Shown in pieces: positions 1 to 8,222 of a DNA stretch of 64,000 nucleotides. The position numbers and the translations under genes were made by a program. Every line of letters begins with the position of its first letter. Position 1 is the stretch's first letter. Source of the stretch: Myxococcus llanfairpwllgwyngyllgogerychwyrndrobwllllantysiliogogogochensis (lineage in GTDB: Bacteria; Myxococcota; Myxococcia; Myxococcales; Myxococcaceae); contig NZ_VIFM01000017.1 of assembly GCF_006636215.1 (NCBI RefSeq), positions 1-64,000 of the forward strand, read 5' to 3'. The notes under the pieces were generated by a model that made no database searches, was not told the DNA's origin, and worked only from the letters and a program-made list of their open reading frames with translations.

Positions 1-192
1 GTGCTCACCCGCCAATGCCTGGACAGGCGAATTGGCAACAAGCTCACCTTGAAACGGGAGGTGGCCCGATGGGAGAGGATGCGCAACAAGGAGGGCGCCC
101 GCGTCCGCTGGCGCTTCACTATAGACAGCGCCCGCACCAAGCTCGGGCGAGCATACCCCCAGGCCCAAGCAGCAGTGGCCGCTGCGGCCTGA
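1..192 (+). mobile_element. 3' end of an IS630-family transposase gene (cut by window edge)
   Basis: The reading frame is open at the left edge and stops at 190-192. The 63 visible residues resemble the C-terminal tail of IS630-family DDE transposases: a basic helix (LTRQCLDRRI), then a VARWERMRN segment and a WRFT..DAR.KL..YP-like ending. Only the extreme C-terminus is visible, so the DDE residues cannot be checked, nor can it be told whether the element is intact. No terminal inverted repeat is obvious in the 74 bases between its stop and the next gene. The identification rests on remembered family patterns and is fairly confident; whether the element is active is unknown. Confidence 0.7.
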
Positions 193-266
193 ACCCTTCA
201 AAACCTCTGTGCCGAGGTACTAGTGGGCTCCGCGAGGCACGCAAACGGGTACTTCACGCCATGTCG

Positions 267-1679
267 TCAGCGCGTCCCTGAGGTGGCGCTTGCACGCCCG
301 TTCCCAAGGTCCCAATGCTCCTCCAGCTTCGCGTGGTCGGCGAGGAGCGCGGACAGCCCTCCGACGCGCTCCAGCACCGCATCGCGCGCTCGCAGGGCCT
401 TCTGGCGGACGGCGGCCACGTCCGTCCCGATGAGGCGCCCCTGGTGCTTCACGAGCTCGCCGCGAACCATCACCGACTCGACGTTCCCCGCGTGGGCCTG
501 CAGCACCACCGCATCGCGCGGATGGCCCAGCGGAGTCATGTTCAGGGCGTCGGCGGCGAGGACAATCAGGTCCGCCTGTTTCCCGGGACGCAGGGAGCCC
601 GTGACGGCCCCGAGCCCGATGGCATCGGCCGCGTCCTGCGTCACCATGCGGAGCATCTGGCCCGCCTTGAGGTCGAGCCTCCTGGGCAGGCCCGCCCGTG
701 CATTCGCGCGGCCCCGCTCGGACTGGAGCGCGAGCCGCATGGCGGTGAACAGCTCGCCTCCGTTGCTCGCCACGACATCACAGCCGAGCGTCGTCCGAAC
801 CCCCGCGCGCAGGGCACGTCCGATGACGGGGAACCCCATGCCCATCTGAAGCTCCGACTCCGGGGTGGCGCAGATGGAGCCGCCACTGCCCGCGATTCGT
901 GCCAGGTCGTCGTCACCGCTGAATGTGCAGTGCACGAAGAGGAGGTCCGGGCCGAGCAGGCCCTCACGCTCCAGTTGCTCGACTTCGCTCGGCCCCGTCA
1001 CGGGCCATGCCGAGCAATGCAGGGTGATGGGCACGCCGAGCTCACGCGCCGAGCAGACCTCCGCTCGGCTCTGCTCCCAAGGAATCTGCATCTCCGTGAG
1101 CGCGATGCCCAGGCGCACCCGTCCGCTGTCGGAGGAGAGCGGGCCTTCGCGGAGCCGTCGTGCATCGGCGAAGCGGTGCTCGGGGGTGGGGAAGGAGGGA
1201 CTCGGCTCGGAGCCCGCAGCGTAGCCATAGGCGAAGAGTGCCTGGATGTCCGACTCCTGGAGCCCCTGGAGGGCCGCGTCCGCATGTGCCGGTGACGCGA
1301 TGCAGTGGGCGTGGTCGACGAGCGTCGTGATGCCCGCGTCGAGCGCCTCGAGTGCACCCGCGAGTGTGCCCGCATGGACATCCTCCGGGCGGAAGGCAGG
1401 GGAGAGCTTCACCCGGACGGCCGCGAGGTAGTCGAGCACCGTCCAGTCACCCCCCAACCCACGCAACGGCGTCTGCCACGTGTGCCGATGGGTATCGATG
1501 AGCCCCGGCATCACGAGCTTCCCCGCGAGAGGGAGCACGCGGCAGCCCTCCACGCGCAGCTCCCGGCCCATCGCGGTGATGAGCCCGTCCTCGATGAGGA
1601 TATCGCCGCACGGAAGGTCTTCGTGCTCCCGGTCTCCCGTCACCACGGTGGCGCCCTGGAGAAGCCAACGCTCCGCCAT
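267..1679 (-). CDS. Amidohydrolase of the AtzA/TrzN-like deaminase-chlorohydrolase family
   Basis: This 470-residue protein has the layout of metal-dependent amidohydrolases of subtype III (cytosine, guanine or S-adenosylhomocysteine deaminase and atrazine chlorohydrolase relatives). A small N-terminal beta domain leads into the metal-binding D-T-H-R-H at residues 62-66 (His64 and His66). The second-shell histidines lie in TLHCSA and FVHCTF, and the metal Asp is in LGCDVV. Such enzymes hydrolyse amine, chloro or amide groups on heterocycles in the cytoplasm; the substrate here cannot be read from sequence. The start at 1679 was chosen because an AAGGAG ribosome site sits about 7 bases upstream; the frame itself opens 17 codons earlier. 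It is divergent from the lipoprotein gene at 1978. Confidence 0.85.
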   Translation of the reverse strand: MAERWLLQGATVVTGDREHEDLPCGDILIEDGLITAMGRELRVEGCRVLPLAGKLVMPGLIDTHRHTWQTPLRGLGGDWTVLDYLAAVRVKLSPAFRPEDVHAGTLAGALEALDAGITTLVDHAHCIASPAHADAALQGLQESDIQALFAYGYAAGSEPSPSFPTPEHRFADARRLREGPLSSDSGRVRLGIALTEMQIPWEQSRAEVCSARELGVPITLHCSAWPVTGPSEVEQLEREGLLGPDLLFVHCTFSGDDDLARIAGSGGSICATPESELQMGMGFPVIGRALRAGVRTTLGCDVVASNGGELFTAMRLALQSERGRANARAGLPRRLDLKAGQMLRMVTQDAADAIGLGAVTGSLRPGKQADLIVLAADALNMTPLGHPRDAVVLQAHAGNVESVMVRGELVKHQGRLIGTDVAAVRQKALRARDAVLERVGGLSALLADHAKLEEHWDLGNGRASATSGTR

Positions 1680-1740
1680 CTGTCGCTCCTTTTGTCCGGA
1701 CGTGCAGCGCTCACGCTCCGCCGGAATCAAGGCCTGCCTG

Positions 1741-1765
1741 ATTAGTGTACGGTGTATATTAAGTC
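1741..1765. promoter_or_regulatory. AT-rich candidate operator/promoter in a divergent intergenic region
   Basis: The 298-base gap between two divergent genes contains one conspicuously AT-rich stretch in otherwise GC-rich DNA. It carries GTGTAC and GGTGTATATT, that is GTGTA repeated with a 7-base offset. On the minus strand a TTGACT follows just outside it and could serve as a -35 element for the amidohydrolase gene. The stretch resembles operators bound by TetR-type repressors, but it is not a perfect palindrome and no TetR gene is visible in the window. Treat it as a candidate only. Confidence 0.25.
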
Positions 1766-1977
1766 AAACCAGCCGCCTCGCGCGGTGCGTCCAATCCGTA
1801 GCAGGGCGCGCGCGCCGGGGATGCGAGGTGCGTAGCCTTCGTGACAGTGATGTCGCGGTGTGCAGCGCGCTACACCCCCAGTCGTGGTGGTAACCACTGG
1901 AAACACCTGGAGTCCCGGTTGGCCCATGCATTGCTCAAGAGGGGGCACGCACTCACACCCTTTCCAAGGAGCAGCTC

Positions 1978-3441
1978 ATGAGAAACGCCAGGTCCTGGCT
2001 TGCCGGCGTCGCGGTGTTCGCCCTGGTCGCCACCGGATGCGACAGCGAGAACCCGCCCGATGCGCAGAAGGTCGCGGATGTCACCGCCAGCCGTTCGGCG
2101 GAGATGGTGCGCGGTGTCAGCGCGAGCGTGCGGACGATGAACGGCCTGCCCGCGGTCGACAGCCTGGAGGAGGCCCTCTCCGTCTTCAGCGCGGGCTTTG
2201 ACGGCGTGCCCCTGCCGGCGCTCCCGAGTCAGGAGGATGAGGAGGGGGGCTCGTCGCTTCCCGACTTCTCCGACGAGGCCAAGACGAATGCCCAGTCCGC
2301 GCGACTGGAGAAGTACCTGCGCGAGCGCGTCTTCATCGCGGAGCACGTGGAGTCGACGGAGGGTGACTCCACCATCTTCCTGCTCAAGGGCGAGAAGGTC
2401 TGCACCGATGGCAGCGTGCTGGCGGACGCCGACTGCGTGAAGTTCGTGAACCAGTCCGAGCTGCGCGTGCGCGCGACGACCCTGGATGATGACGGGCTGG
2501 AGCTGACGTTCCTCATCGGGTCCAAGCGTGCCCAGCCCGTGTCGCTGCGCTTCCTGCCGAAGGCCACCTCCCTGGTGGTGGACCTGGGGGGCGTGAAGAG
2601 CGCGGTGCAGCAGCTCGACGCGGAGGCGGCCGCGGCGCTGCCCACGGTGATGGTGGGGCAGGTGGAGCTGAAGGTGACGAAGGCGGGGGAACAGCACTGG
2701 ATTGTCAGCGGCTCCATCCTCCAGGCGCTGCGTCTGGAGCTGACGGGCGAGGATGGCACCATCGCCATCTCTTCGGAGCGCGCCGCTCCGCTGGTGGAGC
2801 TGGAGGCGGATGGCGCGGCGAAGCGCGCGCGCTTCCTGCTGGACCTGAACACCACCGAGGTGCGCCTGCCGTACGCGGGCCTGGCGCCGGCGCTGCGCGG
2901 CAAGGACTGGACGGTGTCCCTGTCGGGCCTGTCGTTCACCCTGGAGGCGACGGAGAACCAGAAGGACTTCACCGTGGCCCACGTGGGGCTCGGCGACGCG
3001 CAGAGCTTCTTGAGCCTGGGTGCCGACAAGCTCTTCACCCTGGACCTGAACAGCCAGTCCGGCCGCCACTTCGACCTGACGCTGTCGCGTGGGGATGACG
3101 GGCTGCCGCTGGTGCGCGTGCAGCCGGAGGTGGACCTGGTGGCGCGCTTCTTCCTGGCTCCGCTCAAGGCGGACGCCGAGATGGAAGTCCCGTCGGCGTA
3201 CGAAGAGGCGACGTATCGCGTGCGCCTCACGGGTGGAACGGGCGGCCCGAGCCTGCGTCCGGTGCGGGCCAACGCCGCCACCGGCTTCAAGGGCGGCGTG
3301 CAGGTGGTGACGGGCGAGCTGTCGCTCACCGCGGGTGACTCGAGCGTGACCGTCGGCGCGGGCCAGTGCCTGGTGAGCCGTGAGAACTCGAGCGGCGGTG
3401 GTTCGCTGGTCGACTACCTGCAGGCGGGTGGCTGCCAGTAG
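1978..3441 (+). CDS. Secreted lipoprotein of unknown function
   Basis: This 487-residue protein has a basic N-terminus, a hydrophobic run and a lipobox ending at Cys21 (LVATGC), so it should be a lipid-anchored envelope protein. The rest is beta-rich (alternating Val/Leu/Thr strands) with an acidic Ser/Gly-rich linker near residues 80-95 and three further Cys residues, one of them next to last (GGCQ). I recognise no catalytic motif or known domain. The start is supported by AAGGAG seven bases upstream. A strong rho-independent terminator lies 25 bases after the stop, so the gene is probably monocistronic. Confidence 0.8.
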   Translation: MRNARSWLAGVAVFALVATGCDSENPPDAQKVADVTASRSAEMVRGVSASVRTMNGLPAVDSLEEALSVFSAGFDGVPLPALPSQEDEEGGSSLPDFSDEAKTNAQSARLEKYLRERVFIAEHVESTEGDSTIFLLKGEKVCTDGSVLADADCVKFVNQSELRVRATTLDDDGLELTFLIGSKRAQPVSLRFLPKATSLVVDLGGVKSAVQQLDAEAAAALPTVMVGQVELKVTKAGEQHWIVSGSILQALRLELTGEDGTIAISSERAAPLVELEADGAAKRARFLLDLNTTEVRLPYAGLAPALRGKDWTVSLSGLSFTLEATENQKDFTVAHVGLGDAQSFLSLGADKLFTLDLNSQSGRHFDLTLSRGDDGLPLVRVQPEVDLVARFFLAPLKADAEMEVPSAYEEATYRVRLTGGTGGPSLRPVRANAATGFKGGVQVVTGELSLTAGDSSVTVGAGQCLVSRENSSGGGSLVDYLQAGGCQ

Positions 3442-3464
3442 CCCGCTGTCAGTGTTGATGTCCG

Positions 3465-3505
3465 AGAGCCGCGCCCCACTCCAAGGGTGGGCGCGGCTCT
3501 TTTTC
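3465..3505 (+). terminator. Rho-independent terminator after the lipoprotein gene
   Basis: A perfect 12-base inverted repeat (AGAGCCGCGCCC at 3465-3476 and its complement at 3489-3500) is followed at once by five T residues. It has the classical form of an intrinsic terminator for the plus-strand gene ending at 3441. Confidence 0.85.
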
Positions 3506-3692
3506 GTGGCGCCAGGACGGTCCGCCGCGACGCGGCTGGCTCCGGCGACGACGCGGGGCTCCTGGGAAACGGGTGCGTTGACTCGGCGGCACAATGGGAC
3601 CTGGGTCTCTTGCGAGTGCCTCCACGGGCCTCTCAGGCTGCGCTCCGCGGGTGCGTCGAAACCGTTTCGACGTGAGGCTTCCGGGGGGAGTC

Positions 3693-5336
3693 ATGGCGCA
3701 CGACGATGGGCAGGGTTCAGCACCGACGGCGGCGACGGGAATGGCACGCAGGACGCTGCTGCGGGGCCTGGGCGCGGCGGGAGTCGGGGCGGCCATCACC
3801 GGGACGGGTTCGACGGCGGCCGCGCCAGCACCGGGCCCCAGGGCCGTGGCCTCCGCGACGTCCACGGCCTCCGGGCAGATCACCGCCGAGGGAGTGACGC
3901 GAGCCCTGGCGGTGCTCGACGACATCGTCAAGAAGGACAAGGCGGCCACCTCCGTGCCCGGCATCGCGGTCGCCGTGGTGTACGAGGGCCAGGTCCGGTA
4001 CCTCAAGGGCCTGGGCGAACGCCAGGCGGGCGTGGTGGGGGACGTCGATGTGGACACGGTGTTTCAGCTCGCCTCGGTCTCCAAGCCGCTGAGCTCCACG
4101 GTGATTGCCGCCGCGCTGACGCGGCGGTTGGCCAAGGTGGACTGGAACGACACGCTCCAGACCTTCCGTCCGGGCTTCACGCTCGCCGACGCGTGGGTGG
4201 GGCAGCACGTCACGGTCGCCGACATGTTCTCGCATCGCAGTGGCTTGCCCGACCATGCGGGAGACCTGCTCGAGGACCTCGGCTACACTGGTGAGCAGAT
4301 CATCTCGAAGCTGGCGCTGTATCCCCTGGCGCGGTTTCGCGACAACTATGCCTATACCAACTATGGCCTGACGGCCGGAGCGCAGGCGTTCGCCACGGCG
4401 ACTGGGCGCTCCTGGCAGGACCTGTCGCGGGAGATGATTTTCGCTCCGCTCGGCATGAGCAGCACCTCCTATTCCTTCGCGGACCTTCAGGCGAGCAAGA
4501 ACCGGGCGGCGCTGCACACGCTGGTGAATGGCCAATGGACGCCGGACCTCGGCGCCAACAATGACGGTCAGGCGCCCGCCGGTGGCGCGAACTCGTCGGT
4601 GCGCGACCTGGCCCGGTGGCTGACGATGTTGATTTCGGGGGGCGGCTTCCCGGGGCTTCAGACCCCCGTGGTCGACGTACCAGGGCTGCAGACCGTCTGG
4701 AAGCCCAACAATGTCACCCATGGTCCGGAGGAGCTGGGGGGGAGGGCGAGCTTCTACGGGCTGGGCTGGAACGTCGACTACGAGGACACAGGGGAGCTGA
4801 GGCTCGGCCACTCGGGAGGCTTCGGGCGCGGAGCGTCCACGGTCATCACCGTCTATCCGTCCAAGAAGCTGGCCATCGCCGTGCTGACGAACTCGGACCC
4901 CCGGGGGGTTCCGGAGGCCATCGCCGCCGAGTTCGTGGACATCGTCCGCTACAATGCGTCGACGCGAGACTGGCTGGCCTTCCTCGCGCCCATCGTCGCC
5001 GAGCCCATCACCCCGGACCAGACGAAGTACTCCAAGCCCGCGGTGAACCCGACCCCCGCGCGGAACCTTGGCGCCTACGTCGGAACCTATCCGAATCGCG
5101 TCTACGGTGACCTCACCGTGTCGCTTCGAGACGGTGCGCTGTCCTTCACCGTCGGCCCCGCCGGCAAGCGATTCCCGCTCACCCACTACAGCGGTGACGA
5201 GTTCTACTTCCAGACCACGGGTGAGAACGCGAGCGGGTTCTCAGGGGCGCTCTTCGCGGCTCCACGAACGAAGGTCCTCTCGCTGACCATCAATGCGTGG
5301 AACCGCGACAAGCTGGGCGTGTTCACCCGCCGTTAG
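3693..5336 (+). CDS. Tat-exported serine hydrolase, beta-lactamase/esterase (class C/S12) family
   Basis: This 547-residue protein begins with a twin-arginine-like signal (ARRTLLRGLG then an Ala/Gly-rich hydrophobic stretch), suggesting folded export. The mature part carries the three landmarks of penicillin-binding beta-lactamase-fold enzymes: Ser128-x-x-Lys131 (SVSK), Tyr221-x-Asn223 (YTN) and His373-Ser-Gly (HSG, replacing KTG). This set fits EstB-like esterases, D-aminopeptidases and class C-like proteins rather than a dedicated resistance enzyme. The last ~110 residues look like the beta-barrel DUF3471-type tail common in this family. The start is the ATG after GGGGGGAG; the frame is open upstream, but those residues do not look like protein. 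The substrate is unknown. Confidence 0.85.
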   Translation: MAHDDGQGSAPTAATGMARRTLLRGLGAAGVGAAITGTGSTAAAPAPGPRAVASATSTASGQITAEGVTRALAVLDDIVKKDKAATSVPGIAVAVVYEGQVRYLKGLGERQAGVVGDVDVDTVFQLASVSKPLSSTVIAAALTRRLAKVDWNDTLQTFRPGFTLADAWVGQHVTVADMFSHRSGLPDHAGDLLEDLGYTGEQIISKLALYPLARFRDNYAYTNYGLTAGAQAFATATGRSWQDLSREMIFAPLGMSSTSYSFADLQASKNRAALHTLVNGQWTPDLGANNDGQAPAGGANSSVRDLARWLTMLISGGGFPGLQTPVVDVPGLQTVWKPNNVTHGPEELGGRASFYGLGWNVDYEDTGELRLGHSGGFGRGASTVITVYPSKKLAIAVLTNSDPRGVPEAIAAEFVDIVRYNASTRDWLAFLAPIVAEPITPDQTKYSKPAVNPTPARNLGAYVGTYPNRVYGDLTVSLRDGALSFTVGPAGKRFPLTHYSGDEFYFQTTGENASGFSGALFAAPRTKVLSLTINAWNRDKLGVFTRR

Positions 5337-5369
5337 TCGCTCGGAACAGCGCGTCTTTGTCCTCTCTTC

Positions 5370-6116
5370 TCAGCCATCCTTGCGGATGCACCCCGATTTG
5401 TTGGTGAGCTCCGCCGGGCATTTGACCCGACGGAAGGTCATCTCGGGGTTGTCCGCGTTCTGAAACCAATCGAATCGCCAGTTGCAGCCCGGCTGCAGTT
5501 GAGTCGGCAATTGGGCGCATTGGGCCTTGGTGCTGATGCCGCCGTATTGTGCCCCCCAACCAGAGCTTGGAGCACCCCATTGAGGCGCACACCCGTTGAA
5601 AAGACCCACCCCGCCGCCAGGTATCAGCAGTTCGAAAAAGTTCGACCCGGTGCTTGGCCCCTGGCCGACCACCTGGACCACGTGCGTCTTGCCCTTCACG
5701 GTCGTGCTGGTGAACTGCAACGCGTAACAGGCGCAGCTCGTGTCACTCTCGGTCTTGCCAGGCAAGTCCGCCCTGGCAAATCCATAGGAGAAGGTCGGGG
5801 TCACGGCCCATGGCTGGTTGTTATTGCACGCGTAGCTGGAGCCGCCATTGCAGGCGCTTTGCGTGCTCGCATTGAGCACTGTTACGCCATCCTTGGCGCA
5901 AGACTTGACCGGAGCGTTGACCGCGGCCTTCCCAGTCCATGAACCGCTTGCCTTGCAACAATCCCAGGCGCGGACCGTTTTGCCCGGCGCTGCCGCGGAC
6001 AAATAAGTCAAGGTGGGCTGCGCCGAAGCATCGGCTGCGGGAATGAGCAAGAAGACGAGTGCGGTCATCGCAATCGTCACTCGCCGAAGAGCAACTCCGT
6101 CATGAATGATTGGCAT
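5370..6116 (-). CDS. Secreted glycoside hydrolase family 45 (endoglucanase V-like) protein
   Basis: This 248-residue protein has an N-terminal signal peptide ending near ADASA. The mature part follows GH45 subfamily A throughout: WDCC (Asp52 matches the catalytic base Asp10 of Humicola EGV), a Cys-rich middle, PWAV, CACY, IPGGGVG, a Cys-Ala-Pro-Gln segment, YGGIS, RFDWF.NADNP and CPAEL. It should cleave beta-1,4-glucan outside the cell. The catalytic acid Asp121 of EGV aligns with Glu162 here (FEL before IPGGG, GAA codon), and EGV Asp114 aligns with Ser, so activity is uncertain. Base composition is visibly less GC-rich than that of neighbouring genes, and GH45 is mostly eukaryotic, which suggests horizontal transfer. 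The start is uncertain: no strong ribosome site, and the frame is open further upstream. Confidence 0.85.
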   Translation of the reverse strand: MPIIHDGVALRRVTIAMTALVFLLIPAADASAQPTLTYLSAAAPGKTVRAWDCCKASGSWTGKAAVNAPVKSCAKDGVTVLNASTQSACNGGSSYACNNNQPWAVTPTFSYGFARADLPGKTESDTSCACYALQFTSTTVKGKTHVVQVVGQGPSTGSNFFELLIPGGGVGLFNGCAPQWGAPSSGWGAQYGGISTKAQCAQLPTQLQPGCNWRFDWFQNADNPEMTFRRVKCPAELTNKSGCIRKDG

Positions 6117-6221
6117 GTTTACAACGAGAACATGACGGCGAGTGTGCGTCAAGGCGCGGCCCACCTCATGGCACCGGGGCGGGCCACGCCTGCGCCCGTG
6201 GCCCGCCCCGGTGCGGGCGGC

Positions 6222-7235
6222 TCAGGGCACCGTGACTGTCGCGGCGTTGCTGCGTCGGCCGTTGCCAGCCCGGTCATAGGCGATGGCGACAATCACATGC
6301 GTGCCTGATTTGCCCGTCGTGTCCCACGCCCTCGTGAACGGCGCGGTGGTTGAATAGGGCGTCTGTATGACTCCGTCGATTTCAAAGACAACATAGAGCA
6401 AGGCCTGGCTGTCGGAGGCATTGGCGGACAGCGTGACGACGCCACTGACCACCGAGCCGTTGGCCGGCGCGGAGAGGAACGACGAGGGCAGGGCGTTGTC
6501 GACGATGAGGGTCCGGGTGTTCGTCTGGACGTTGCCCGCGTGGTCGGTCGCACGCAGTGTCAGGCTGTAGGAGGTGTTGCCCAGCACCCGCGTATCCCAC
6601 GTGAAGTTGTAGGTGAAGCCCGAGTAGCCGGGCTGTGAGGCCACGAAGTTTCCGTTCAGGAGGAACTCCGCCAGGGCGACGCCCGAGAGGTTCTGGTCCG
6701 TCACCGTCCAGCCCAGATTGACGATGCCGCGCACGTAGTTCAGGGTCTGGGGCGTGTACGGGGGGGAGCCGGTCAGGATGATGGGGACGAAGTTGTCCAC
6801 CAGGACGCTCACCGGGCTGGAGGTGCCCGACTCGTCATTCGCGTCGAAGGCCTGGGCCGTCAGCGTGCGTGGGCCGGAGGCCGTCGTCGTATTCCAGCTC
6901 ACACTGAAGGGGGCCTGGGTGGCGGAGCCGATGAGCGTGGCCCCGTCGAAGAAGTCCACGCGCGTGACGCCCACGTCATCCGAGGCGTCCGCCGTGAGCG
7001 TGACAGTGCCACGCAGGAAGCTGCCCGGAGCCGGAGCGGTGAGCTCCACGGTGGGGGCCGTGAGGCTGGCGCACGCGTTGGAGGAGGCGCAGTCCAGGGG
7101 CGCACGCTCCTGCTGGACCGGTGCCTGGGTATTCTCCGGCAGGTCCTGACCCTCACCACAATTGATGGAAGCCATTGCGCCCACCCCGACCAGTGCGGCG
7201 ACCAGGCCCCGGCCACTTCTCGAAACGATGCCCAT
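6222..7235 (-). CDS. Secreted protein with bacterial Ig-like repeats
   Basis: This 337-residue protein starts after an AAGGGGGAA ribosome site. A hydrophobic signal ends in an imperfect lipobox (ASINC), so it is probably exported and may be lipidated. After a Cys-containing linker it carries three tandem Ig-like modules of about 90 residues. Each has the pattern 'P.V.L.AP..GS...G.VTLTA.ASD..GV..V.F..DG', ends in 'A.D..GN....S...V.V', and is joined to the next by VDN. This is the Big/Ig-like family typical of adhesins and of accessory parts of secreted enzymes. No catalytic domain is present. It probably serves binding or surface display; no partner is evident, as the next gene lies 147 bases away. 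Confidence 0.8.
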   Translation of the reverse strand: MGIVSRSGRGLVAALVGVGAMASINCGEGQDLPENTQAPVQQERAPLDCASSNACASLTAPTVELTAPAPGSFLRGTVTLTADASDDVGVTRVDFFDGATLIGSATQAPFSVSWNTTTASGPRTLTAQAFDANDESGTSSPVSVLVDNFVPIILTGSPPYTPQTLNYVRGIVNLGWTVTDQNLSGVALAEFLLNGNFVASQPGYSGFTYNFTWDTRVLGNTSYSLTLRATDHAGNVQTNTRTLIVDNALPSSFLSAPANGSVVSGVVTLSANASDSQALLYVVFEIDGVIQTPYSTTAPFTRAWDTTGKSGTHVIVAIAYDRAGNGRRSNAATVTVP

Positions 7236-7382
7236 GTGGATTCCCCCTTCGGGGTGTGGCGCTCGCATGGATTGGGAGCAACCACGGCATCGACATATCA
7301 AACAGCCCGCCTCGAAGGGGGCCTTGACAAGGAAGGACGGGTGCTGGGGGCTCAAAGCATGCCCCCCCAGTCCCGGGCTCCC

Positions 7383-8222
7383 TCAAGGCGCGGGGGCGGC
7401 CGCTTCGTTCACCAGGACATCATGGAAGTATGCATTCACATACCCCAGCGGACTGGGACTGCCGCTCGCGCAGGTGGGCAGGGCATGGGTCACCACCAAC
7501 TCCTTGTTCGAGACTCCGGGAGCCTGGGTGTCCGCGACGGTGTAGGCGCCATGCACCTCCGGCTGGGTGTCCCGCTGGAACACGAAGCGGTCATTCACCG
7601 CGTCCCATTGGACCCGAAGCCTCACCTGTTCGCCCTGGTGAATCAGCCCCAGGTCCGCGGTGAAGAGCGAGCTGCGCTCCGTGCAGGACGCGTCCCTGCA
7701 CCGCTCGATGGCCGCCTCCACCCGCAGCTCCTGCGAGCCCACGGGGTCTGTCGACCGGGAGACAATGCGGATGGCGGCTGTGATGTCATCGCGCGCACTG
7801 CCCCTGCCCGGAGTGGAGGCATTGAAGAAGTGGCCGGACAGCTCCGCCGTGCCGTGGGCGACTCCGAGTCTGGAGACCGAGCAACCCGTGCTTCTGGCGT
7901 TGTTCACGCGAACCTTCGCCTCGATGGCCGTCACCGCCGACGGCTGGGTGAAGCGCAGTCCGTACCGTCCGGCGCCCGTGTTGGAGCGGCTCATCAGCCG
8001 CAGGCGGGTGAAGGCCAGCTCACGAAGGGCCTGCTGCCGGCTTCCGCTCTCCTGGCTGGCCCACCGGGCCGGGTCGATGCCGCGCACCTTCGTCGCGCGA
8101 GGCGGGTTGGACTCCGTCGGGTTGAAGTTGTCGTAGGGCACCATCGGCTCGACGGCGTGGGCGGTCGCCGTGCCCCCGAGGAGCAGCGCGAGCACCGCGG
8201 ACTTCAGATTCATTGCGCTCAT
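7383..8222 (-). CDS. Secreted protein of unknown function, translationally coupled to the EEP-fold enzyme
   Basis: This 279-residue protein has a signal peptide (hydrophobic core then TATAHA) and a predicted all-beta mature domain with paired Cys residues (STGCSVS, IERCRDASC). The central part (RYGLRF, VTAIEAKVRV, GHFFNAS) resembles a jelly-roll or concanavalin-like sandwich, but I cannot place it in a named family. Its start codon overlaps the stop of the upstream EEP gene by four bases (ATGA), so the two are cotranscribed and coupled. That suggests a shared extracellular task. Confidence 0.75.
   Translation of the reverse strand: MSAMNLKSAVLALLLGGTATAHAVEPMVPYDNFNPTESNPPRATKVRGIDPARWASQESGSRQQALRELAFTRLRLMSRSNTGAGRYGLRFTQPSAVTAIEAKVRVNNARSTGCSVSRLGVAHGTAELSGHFFNASTPGRGSARDDITAAIRIVSRSTDPVGSQELRVEAAIERCRDASCTERSSLFTADLGLIHQGEQVRLRVQWDAVNDRFVFQRDTQPEVHGAYTVADTQAPGVSNKELVVTHALPTCASGSPSPLGYVNAYFHDVLVNEAAAPAP

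Noticed and set aside
3693..5336. An antibiotic resistance beta-lactamase
   Set aside because: HSG replaces KTG and the layout fits EstB/D-aminopeptidase-like serine hydrolases, so a resistance role is not supported.
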